Source of the DNA: Actinomycetes bacterium
GTDB lineage: Bacteria; Actinomycetota; Actinomycetes; Streptosporangiales; Streptosporangiaceae
Assembly: GCA_025964635.1 (NCBI GenBank)
Contig: JAOPYP010000347.1
Span: forward strand, 1-14,824
Direction: 5' to 3'
DNA length: 14,824 nt
A program made the translations under genes and the position numbers. Below, piece by piece: positions 8,835 to 14,533 of this stretch (positions are counted from its first letter, which is position 1; the number at the start of each line of letters is the position of its first letter). The notes beneath the pieces were generated by a model, which was not told the origin of the DNA, searched no databases, and saw only the letters and a list, made by a program, of their open reading frames with translations.

Positions 8835-8849
8835 GCCTGTCCCACAGGC
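8835..8849 (+). promoter_or_regulatory. Short hairpin GCCTGT-CCC-ACAGGC between the AllA-like and cupin genes
   Basis: A perfect 6-bp inverted repeat with a 3-nt loop fills most of the 35-bp gap before the cupin ribosome site. Its halves share GCCTGT and CAGGCAC with the arms of the larger hairpin at 7293-7333, although the spacing differs. It may be a processing or weak termination element, or a related protein-binding site. There is no T-tract. Confidence 0.3.
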
Positions 8850-8866
8850 ACGAATTGGAGAGGCGC

Positions 8867-9250
8867 ATGGACGTCCGCAACATCAGCGACATCGCACCGG
8901 TCGCCGAGCACAACGGGACCACCCCGGTCTGGTACATGTTCCCCCCGGGCACGATGCGCGACATCACCAAGGGCGGTTCCCTCGAACTGATCAACGAGTT
9001 CGAGATCATCGGCGGCGGCGCCGTCGATCCACACACCCACCCGACCCACGAGTTCTACTACGTGCTCTACGGCAAGGGCCTGATGATCATCGACGGCGAG
9101 GAGCGGGACGTGTCCCAGGGAGACCTCGTGTACATCCCGCCCAACAAGGTTCACAGCCTGGTGGCATCGAGCCCGCATTCCCCAATCCGCTGCTTCTGCT
9201 TCGCCGTCGCGGAGTCGGGTGCGGGAGACATCAACTACACAGAGCACTAG
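8867..9250 (+). CDS. Small single-domain cupin protein (127 aa)
   Basis: A one-domain cupin beta-barrel. Motif 1 fits the consensus exactly: Gly50, His56, His58, Glu62 and Gly69, giving G-x5-H-x-H-x3-E-x6-G. Motif 2 runs Gly85, Pro91 and His96 (GDLVYIPPNKVH). The residues His56, His58, Glu62 and His96 would hold a divalent metal. Members of this type include isomerases, epimerase-like enzymes, dioxygenases and sugar-binding proteins, so no reaction can be named. The ATG at 8867 is preferred to a TTG at 8855 because GGAGAGG (8856-8862) is correctly placed before it. The gene sits between the AllA-like gene and the glyoxylate-reductase-like gene, which starts only 5 bp after its stop. Confidence 0.85.
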   Translation: MDVRNISDIAPVAEHNGTTPVWYMFPPGTMRDITKGGSLELINEFEIIGGGAVDPHTHPTHEFYYVLYGKGLMIIDGEERDVSQGDLVYIPPNKVHSLVASSPHSPIRCFCFAVAESGAGDINYTEH

Positions 9251-9255
9251 TCACT

Positions 9256-10209
9256 ATGGCACCCCGCGTCCTGGTGGTCGCACGACTGCCCACCGAATGG
9301 CTTGAGCCATTGCAGACAGCCGGACTGGACATCCGCCTGGCGCCAGAACTTGCCGATTGCCACGCCGCGCTGTGTGCGGCGGCGGCCGATGCTGACGCGA
9401 TCGTCAGCCTGCTGAGCGTTCCCATCGACGCCGAAGTCCTCTCCGCGGGAGCGCTCGGCAGGCTGCGAGTTGTCGCCAATATCGCCGTCGGCTACGACAA
9501 CATCGACGTGGAGGCGGCGCGGAAGAACCACGTGGCCGTGTGCAACACCCCCGGGGTGCTGGACTCGGCGACGGCCGATGTCGCCATGCTCTTGATCCTC
9601 GCGGCCTGCCGGGGAGCCACAGCAGCTGAGAAATCCCTGCGTAACGGGGCATGGTCCGGCTGGGAACTCACTGGTTACCTGGGCAAGGATCTTTCTGGCG
9701 CCCGCCTCGGACTGGTCGGATTCGGCGGCATCGGCCAGGCCGTCGCATCGCGCGCCGCAGCATTCGGCATGCTGGTACAGCACCACGCGCGCCGTCCCAC
9801 TGGCAACCCAGGCTACGTACCCGACCTCGACACGCTGCTGTCGGACTCCGACGTGGTCAGCATCCATGTACCCCGGTCACCGGAAACGCTCGGCCTGATC
9901 GGCTCCGACCGTATCAGCCGCATGCCACGTGGCAGCGTGCTCGTCAACACTAGCCGAGGGGGCATCCTCGACGAGGGCGCCCTCGTCGACGCCCTGGCCT
10001 CCGGTCATCTGGCGGGAGCCGGACTCGATGTCTTCGACGGCGAACCGAGCGTCAACCCGCGCCTGCTGTCTGTGCCAGGGCTGACTCTTCTGCCTCATAT
10101 CGGAAGCGCCACCTGGGCCACGCGGGAATCCATGACCCGGCTGGCCTGTCAGGGTGTTGTGGACGTGCTGGCCGGACGGACGCCGTCCAATTTGGTGTCG
10201 GCGAGATGA
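9256..10209 (+). CDS. D-2-hydroxyacid dehydrogenase, glyoxylate/hydroxypyruvate-reductase-like (317 aa)
   Basis: NAD(P)H-dependent reductase of 2-oxo acids. The Rossmann motif GFGGIG lies at 155-160, with NTSRGG (Arg234), a DVFDGEP stretch (Glu263) and LLPHIGSAT (His281) as the catalytic triad. The ANIAVGYDNID segment (about 74-84) matches the substrate-binding loop of glyoxylate reductases. The length is standard. It is more canonical than the dehydrogenase at 350-1456, which is a different subfamily. No clear Shine-Dalgarno sequence precedes the ATG. With 5 bp between it and the cupin stop, it probably depends on re-initiation. The likely role is to reduce glyoxylate, hydroxypyruvate or a similar 2-oxo acid made by the neighbouring enzymes. 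The direction of the reaction in the cell is unknown. Its stop lies 7 bp from the convergent RraA-family stop. Confidence 0.88.
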   Translation: MAPRVLVVARLPTEWLEPLQTAGLDIRLAPELADCHAALCAAAADADAIVSLLSVPIDAEVLSAGALGRLRVVANIAVGYDNIDVEAARKNHVAVCNTPGVLDSATADVAMLLILAACRGATAAEKSLRNGAWSGWELTGYLGKDLSGARLGLVGFGGIGQAVASRAAAFGMLVQHHARRPTGNPGYVPDLDTLLSDSDVVSIHVPRSPETLGLIGSDRISRMPRGSVLVNTSRGGILDEGALVDALASGHLAGAGLDVFDGEPSVNPRLLSVPGLTLLPHIGSATWATRESMTRLACQGVVDVLAGRTPSNLVSAR

Positions 10210-10216
10210 CCAGGCC

Positions 10217-10858
10217 TCACCCTCCCCGGATCGAGCTGACGTCAAGGCCGAGCAGTTCGACAGTAGTGGCGCCCGCCCTCAGGCGATCGAACATTCCGAG
10301 TTCCTTGGCCTCCCGGGCTCGGGCCGCCGCAATGACGTCATCAAGCGCTTCAGGGTTGACGGCCACGATGCCATCTGTGTCTCCGACGAGCCAGTCGCCG
10401 GAGCGCACCGTCACGTCTCCCAGAGCGATGCTGCCGCCCACCTCCCCCGGACCAGACTTGCTCGCCCCCGGGAGCGAGTGTCCGCGAGCGAAGACAGGAA
10501 ATTCCAAGGCCGCGAGCCTGTCCAGGTCGCGAACCGTGCCGTCGATGACGAGTGCGACGATGCCGGCCGCCTGGGCTGCCGTGGCGAGGACCTCGCCCCA
10601 GTACCCACGCGAGACGTCGCCGGCCACAGTGACGGCGAGAACGCTTCCGCGCGGCGCCTGCGCAACGGCGGCATGCACGGCGAGGTTGTCCCCGACAGGA
10701 CAGCGGACGGTGAATGCGGGACCGGCGAAACGCGCACCCGGCCACATGGCGTGGATGCGGGTATGCAGGCCTTGGCCACCACTTTCGCCGAGCGTCGCGC
10801 TTCCCAGTGCGAGGAGCGCGTCGGAAACGGTCGTATTCGCTAGAGGATGCTTTGTCAT
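10217..10858 (-). CDS. RraA-family protein, HMG/CHA-aldolase-like (213 aa)
   Basis: The fold is shared by RraA, once annotated as a methyltransferase (MenG), and by metal-dependent 4-hydroxy-4-methyl-2-oxoglutarate/oxaloacetate aldolases. Aldolase-type residues are visible: GYWGEVLATAAQ (Glu89) and VIDGTVRD (Arg110, Asp111), the pyruvate/metal-binding pair of class II aldolases of this family. Aldolase or decarboxylase activity is therefore likelier than RNase E inhibition, which does not rest on these residues. The ATG at 10858 is preferred; an in-frame TTG at 10864 would add two residues. The only purine-rich stretch is AGGATG, about 16 bp upstream. This is the only complete minus-strand gene: convergent with the reductase, divergent from the RidA gene. 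It probably cleaves a branched or 2-oxo acid intermediate to pyruvate plus a carbonyl compound (inference). Confidence 0.82.
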   Translation of the reverse strand: MTKHPLANTTVSDALLALGSATLGESGGQGLHTRIHAMWPGARFAGPAFTVRCPVGDNLAVHAAVAQAPRGSVLAVTVAGDVSRGYWGEVLATAAQAAGIVALVIDGTVRDLDRLAALEFPVFARGHSLPGASKSGPGEVGGSIALGDVTVRSGDWLVGDTDGIVAVNPEALDDVIAAARAREAKELGMFDRLRAGATTVELLGLDVSSIRGG

Positions 10859-10863
10859 GTTCA

Positions 10864-10887
10864 ATACGCTAACACATCCTTGCGTAT
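10864..10887. promoter_or_regulatory. Inverted repeat ATACGC-N12-GCGTAT in the divergent promoter region
   Basis: Perfect 6-bp arms separated by 12 bp lie just upstream of the RraA-family start, in a gap (10859-11039) that is visibly AT-richer than the coding DNA and must hold promoters in both directions. An arm spacing of 18 bp fits a dimeric HTH regulator contacting two successive turns. A weak plus-strand promoter, TTGCGT (10880-10885), a 16-bp spacer and TATCAA (10902-10907), overlaps the repeat and could drive the RidA-ThuA-GMC operon. The rest of the gap shows nothing convincing beyond an ACGTCA hexamer occurring twice, 12 bp apart (10949, 10961). Confidence 0.4.
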
Positions 10888-11039
10888 CTAAACAGAAGGC
10901 ATATCAAGAAACCTGGTCAACCACCCAATTACCGCGGGTCGATCAGAAACGTCATTTGCCACGTCAATGCTGCGCGACTCACGCCGGACCGGCCTGCCAC
11001 CTGTTCAAAGGCTTCATCACCGTCACGAGGGAACTCCAA

Positions 11040-11423
11040 ATGTCTCACTATGCGATCGCGGTTAATGATGCCCCAACGGCATCGGGCAATTACTCGCAGG
11101 CTATAGGCGCCGGAGGTCTGGTATTCGTCGCCGGCAACGGCCCCTACGATCCCGAGACCCGCGAAGTCGTCGGCGAGACCATCGAGGAGCAGACGGACCG
11201 CACGATGCGCAACATCGAGGCGATCCTCCGCGGTGTTGGCCTCGACTGGTCACACGTCGTGAACACCACCGTCTACCTTGAGCAACTGCTAAGGGACTGG
11301 GCCGGCTTCGATCGCATTTACGGCACATTCCTGACACCGCCCTATCCCGCTCGGGCGACTACCGGTGCAGTGCTGAAGAACATCCTGGTCGAGATCAGCG
11401 TTGTCGCAGTGATGCCCTCGTGA
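11040..11423 (+). CDS. RidA-family (YjgF/YER057c/UK114) enamine/imine deaminase-like protein (127 aa)
   Basis: Small trimeric protein family that hydrolyses reactive 2-aminoacrylate-type enamines to 2-oxo acids and ammonia, or acts in specialised catabolic pathways. The key arginine is at position 105 (PARATTGA), the same number as in enteric RidA. The tyrosine of GNYSQAI (Tyr18), the VAGNGPYDP loop and the C-terminal ILVEISVVAVMP strand all fit. The ATG at 11040 has GAGGGA 8 bp upstream; a much longer open frame through this point is antisense to the aldolase gene and is not coding. It is the first gene of the rightward operon, and its stop overlaps the GTG start of the ThuA-like gene. Whether it acts as generic damage control or as a pathway enzyme cannot be told. 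Confidence 0.88.
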   Translation: MSHYAIAVNDAPTASGNYSQAIGAGGLVFVAGNGPYDPETREVVGETIEEQTDRTMRNIEAILRGVGLDWSHVVNTTVYLEQLLRDWAGFDRIYGTFLTPPYPARATTGAVLKNILVEISVVAVMPS

Positions 11424-12115
11424 GCGAGTTTATATTCGTCACGGATGTCTCGCCCTACCGGGAGGCCGCCGGCCTGGCCAGCCTGGCCGGTGCCCACCAC
11501 AGCCTGCCATCGGCAGTGGTCACCGGGGCGCAGATCGCGCAACTGCACGGGCTGAGCTTCCGCCATGTGGCACGGGTAACGGATCTGAGCGTATCGGACC
11601 TTGAGCAGGCACGACTGCTGATGCTCTTCACCATCGGCGAGACCGACTGGTCCGGCGAGCAGCGCTCGGTCATCGAGCAAAGGGTCCGTCAGGGTGACCT
11701 CCGATTTGTCGGCATGCACTCCGCTAGCGACTCGTCTTACCGGTGGCCGGCCTACGGGGAATTCATCGGCGCCAGGTTCGCTGGCCATCCCGTCACGGGG
11801 GTTCTCCCGGTGCTTGTCGTCGACCACGACCATCCGGCGACGCGCCATCTGCCGCCCAGATGGCATTTTAATGAGGAGTTTTACCTGTTCAGTGATCTGG
11901 CCGAGGACCGACACGATCTGCTCGGGCTCGAGTTCGGGCATAGCCACGACGGGACCGGAGGCCAGGTCCTGCCTCTGGCCTGGTGCATTGAAAGGGGTCC
12001 TATGCGCACCTTTTATACCGCGCTTGGCCACTTCGGAGCCGCCTACGAGAATGTCGATTTCGTGCGGCACCTTGGTGGTGGCGTGTCATGGGTGCTGTCC
12101 GGGTCGCGGTCATGA
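11420..12115 (+). CDS. ThuA-like (trehalose-utilisation) domain protein (231 aa)
   Basis: A class I glutamine-amidotransferase-like fold used in sugar catabolism. The family marks are FVGMHSASDS (about 97-105, the H-S pair at 100-101), a WHFNEEFYLF strand (about 148-157) and MRTFYTALGH (195-204), the hallmark R.FYT.LGH end motif. ThuA was named from the rhizobial trehalose/sucrose cluster, where ThuB oxidises the disaccharide to a 3-keto form; homologues accompany sugar dehydrogenases widely, but their exact reaction is not well settled. The start is a GTG in a GTGA overlap with the RidA-like stop, so translation is coupled. The gene lies 43 bp before the dehydrogenase small subunit, consistent with a shared sugar-oxidation pathway. 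No signal peptide, so cytoplasmic. Confidence 0.82.
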   Translation: MSEFIFVTDVSPYREAAGLASLAGAHHSLPSAVVTGAQIAQLHGLSFRHVARVTDLSVSDLEQARLLMLFTIGETDWSGEQRSVIEQRVRQGDLRFVGMHSASDSSYRWPAYGEFIGARFAGHPVTGVLPVLVVDHDHPATRHLPPRWHFNEEFYLFSDLAEDRHDLLGLEFGHSHDGTGGQVLPLAWCIERGPMRTFYTALGHFGAAYENVDFVRHLGGGVSWVLSGSRS

Positions 12116-12158
12116 TGCCGACGCTGGCTCATAGGCCGCCTCAGAGGTGCGAGGCCTG

Positions 12159-12719
12159 ATGCCCGCGTTCCTCACTCCGCTTCAGTACTCGATTCTCGAG
12201 GCCGTGTGCGCCCGGCTCGTTCCCGCCGATGGCGCACCCGACGGCGCGGAGATGGGCGCTGTTGACTATATCGACACGCTCCTCGGAGCATTCACCTTCA
12301 CGCCGCCCCGCATCTGGGCAGGCGGCCCTTTCTCCGGACGTTTCGGCGGGGAGAGTTCATTCTCGGACTTCGAAGAGCTCAGTCCCGCCGAGGAACTGGC
12401 ATGGCGCACCCGCATCGAGGGCTCCCTGGGCATACCGGAAAGAGAGCGGCTTGGGCCAGTCACCGGCCTTCAGGACACGTATACGCGTGGCCTCGCTGAA
12501 CTAGGTGAGAAGTTCCTGGCCCTTGATCCGGCCGCACAAGATGACCGGCTGAGAGAGGTCGGTGACTTTACTCGCCTGGTCTACGGGCACGTCTGCGAGG
12601 GGCTTTACGGAGCACCAGAGTACGGGGGCAACCGGGGCCTGGCCGGATGGCACTACCTGAACTACCAGGGGGACGTACAGCCCCGCGGATACTCCGATGC
12701 GGAGGTCAGCGGAGGATGA
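12159..12719 (+). CDS. Gluconate 2-dehydrogenase subunit 3-family protein (186 aa)
   Basis: Small partner subunit of membrane or soluble GMC-type sugar dehydrogenases. The supporting segments are RIWAGGPFSGRFGG (about 51-64), the LAWRTRIEGS helix (about 80-89) and the C-terminal YGGNRGLAGWHYLNYQG (155-171), the most conserved part of the family. Many homologues begin with a twin-arginine signal that exports the folded complex; this one starts MPAFLTPLQYSILEAV with no RR motif, so the complex is predicted to stay in the cytoplasm. The ATG at 12159 with GCGAGG just upstream is preferred; a GTG at 12147 would add four residues (MRGL) and still no signal. The stop overlaps the GMC start (ATGA), which strongly supports a two-subunit enzyme with balanced synthesis. 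Confidence 0.85.
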   Translation: MPAFLTPLQYSILEAVCARLVPADGAPDGAEMGAVDYIDTLLGAFTFTPPRIWAGGPFSGRFGGESSFSDFEELSPAEELAWRTRIEGSLGIPERERLGPVTGLQDTYTRGLAELGEKFLALDPAAQDDRLREVGDFTRLVYGHVCEGLYGAPEYGGNRGLAGWHYLNYQGDVQPRGYSDAEVSGG

Positions 12720-14380
12720 GCAGGGATTTCGACGCAATCATCATCGGCTCCGGCCCCGCCGGGTCAACAGCCGCGGAGGTCTTGACCGCGGCCGGGCTCT
12801 CCGTGCTCATCCTGGAGCGCGGCCGCAACCACCTGATCGACCTCGACCATCCCGCGGCCCTCCCGCAGCGCTTCTCCAACGATGAACTTAAGTACATGAC
12901 CCGGCACTTCCTGGGGCCCGACCCCTGGGCGGAGCCACGCACGTTCCGGACGTCCATCACCGATGGTGACCGCCAGGTGGTTGGGGAGGTCAACAATCTC
13001 CCTGCGACTGTCGGCGGCGGCGGTGTTCACGCCGACGGGAAGCTTCCCAGGTTCCGCGAGGACGACTTCCTCGTCGGGTCCGAACTCGGGCCGGTCGAGG
13101 GCGCGAACATCGCCGACTGGCCGGTCACCTACGACGAAATCGAGCCATATTACGCCGAGGCTGAGCGGCTCGTCGGTGTTGCAGGCCTGGCCGGCGCGAA
13201 CCCGTTCGCAGCATGGCGATCAGGTGAGTACCCGATGCCCCCAGGTCCCGCGATGTACGGCGCTCTCGTGACATCAGCCGCGGCGCAGCAGCTCGGCTAC
13301 CATCCCTACCCGGCACCGACCGGCGTCAACTCCGTTGAATACGACGGGCGGCCGGCCTGCAACAACTGCGGCTTCTGTGCTTACTTCGGCTGTCCCATCC
13401 ACGCTAAAGGCGACCCGGTCGCACCGCTGCGCCGCGCCCTCGTCACCGGCCGGGCACAACTGCGCCCCCAAAGTCACGTGTCAAGCATCCTGATCAGGAA
13501 TGGCAAGGCAACAGGTGTCGAGTGGATCGATGCACGCGGCGAGCGTCACATCGAGCGTGCCGAGCGGATTGTCGTTGCGTGCGGGGCCATGGAGACACCA
13601 CGCCTGCTCCTGCTGTCCGGCCTGGCCAACGCGCACATTGGCCGTAACGTGATGTTCCACATGCAAACATTCGTCTTCGGGATCATGCCCTTCCGTGTCC
13701 ACGGGCACATCGGCCGATCCGTCACGCACGTTCACGATGACCATATCGTCGTTGACGACGCGGCGCGGGCAGCCGCGGCTGAGGCGGGTCTGCCGTGGAT
13801 CAAGGGAGGCCTGGTTGAGCATTGCAGCCCATCCCACGTGATTGCGGAGGCGAAGCAGTACCCGTGGGGACCACAGCACAAGATCATGATGCGCGAATCT
13901 CCGATGAGAGACCGCCTTCTGGGGTTCTGCATGCAAGGCGACGACCTGCCCCAGGTCACGAACACGGTCGATCTCGACCCTGCCGTTACCGACATCTGGG
14001 GTCTACCCGTGGCCAGGACCACCTACCAGCTTCACACCCACGAACTGATCGCCTCACGGCACCATGGGGCCAAGCTAGTAAAGATCATGAAGGCGGCTGG
14101 CGCGGAGCGGATCATGACAGCAACTTCCCCGAAGACAACCGGGGATCTCGCCACTTCACATTCGGAAATCAGCCAGGTGCCCATCTCACGCCATGTGGCC
14201 GGGACGGCCCGCTTCGGCACAGACCCGTCGTCGAGTGCATGCGACCCGTGGGGTCGGCTCTGGGAAGCTCCGAACATCATGATCGCGGACTCTTCCGTGT
14301 TTCCGACCGGCTCAGGCTATGGGCCCACCCTCACGCTGGTCGCGCTGTCCCTGCGCAACTCCCGGGCATTCGCCACATGA
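12716..14380 (+). CDS. GMC-family FAD-dependent sugar dehydrogenase, large subunit (554 aa)
   Basis: Flavoprotein oxidoreductase of the gluconate dehydrogenase/pyranose oxidase branch. The FAD-binding GSGPAG lies at 11-16 with Glu34 (LILERG) for the ribose. The FAD-contacting NNLPATVGGGGVHADG stretch spans 93-108. A cysteine cluster, Cys215-x2-Cys218-x2-Cys221-x4-Cys226, resembles the iron-sulfur-binding region of bacterial FAD glucose/fructose dehydrogenase large subunits. The C-terminal domain keeps the active-site histidine, His493 (SRHVAGT), and ADSSVFPTGSGYGPTLT. The residue that is usually Asn or His in the NPT motif is Gly536 here. The start is the ATG in the ATGA overlap with subunit 3; GGAGG sits upstream. 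It probably oxidises a ring hydroxyl of a sugar or glycoside. No cytochrome subunit is encoded next to it, so the electron acceptor is open. A terminator candidate follows. Confidence 0.9.
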   Translation: MSRDFDAIIIGSGPAGSTAAEVLTAAGLSVLILERGRNHLIDLDHPAALPQRFSNDELKYMTRHFLGPDPWAEPRTFRTSITDGDRQVVGEVNNLPATVGGGGVHADGKLPRFREDDFLVGSELGPVEGANIADWPVTYDEIEPYYAEAERLVGVAGLAGANPFAAWRSGEYPMPPGPAMYGALVTSAAAQQLGYHPYPAPTGVNSVEYDGRPACNNCGFCAYFGCPIHAKGDPVAPLRRALVTGRAQLRPQSHVSSILIRNGKATGVEWIDARGERHIERAERIVVACGAMETPRLLLLSGLANAHIGRNVMFHMQTFVFGIMPFRVHGHIGRSVTHVHDDHIVVDDAARAAAAEAGLPWIKGGLVEHCSPSHVIAEAKQYPWGPQHKIMMRESPMRDRLLGFCMQGDDLPQVTNTVDLDPAVTDIWGLPVARTTYQLHTHELIASRHHGAKLVKIMKAAGAERIMTATSPKTTGDLATSHSEISQVPISRHVAGTARFGTDPSSSACDPWGRLWEAPNIMIADSSVFPTGSGYGPTLTLVALSLRNSRAFAT

Positions 14381-14405
14381 CCAGTCCCATGGGTTGCGCT
14401 TTTTT
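14353..14405 (+). terminator. Putative intrinsic terminator after the GMC gene
   Basis: GCGCAAC(T)CC at 14353-14362, in the last codons of the GMC gene, can pair with GGGTTGCGC at 14391-14399 (nine pairs, one bulged T). Six T residues follow at once (14400-14405). The 28-nt loop contains a further GGG/CCC pairing. The stem plus T-tract is a good rho-independent signature and would end the rightward operon. The long loop and the overlap with coding sequence keep this from being certain. Confidence 0.5.
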
Positions 14406-14533
14406 AGTGGCAGGATCCGATGCTGGCGCGCCAGGTGCCCAGCCCGATGCGCCATGCCCATAACCCGAGTCCACCCGGCGGGTAGGCCCGCTGCCAGGAG
14501 CTGCGGGCGACGCGCGAGCGAGTTGGACGCGGG

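Noticed and set aside
8325..10209. An allantoin/ureidoglycolate degradation cluster.
   Set aside because: Only one gene (AllA-like) and a generic glyoxylate reductase point that way; none of the specific upstream enzymes is present.
10154..10843. A plus-strand open frame opposite the RraA-family gene.
   Set aside because: The composition (Arg/Glu/Asp-rich, no motif) is typical of antisense shadows in high-GC DNA.
10949..10966. The ACGTCA hexamer repeated 12 bp apart in the divergent gap.
   Set aside because: A six-base repeat in 180 bp is easily chance, and no second feature supports it. It is mentioned only within the gap description.
10206..11423. A long plus-strand open frame running from the reductase stop region into the RidA-like gene.
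   Set aside because: Its first part is antisense to the well-supported RraA-family gene and has no recognisable domain; it then runs through the AT-rich divergent gap. Only the part from 11040 codes for a known family.
12647..12715. An earlier in-frame start for the GMC protein.
   Set aside because: The extra residues lie inside the subunit-3 gene and precede the MSRDFDAIIIGSG start; the ATGA overlap and the FAD motif position support 12716.
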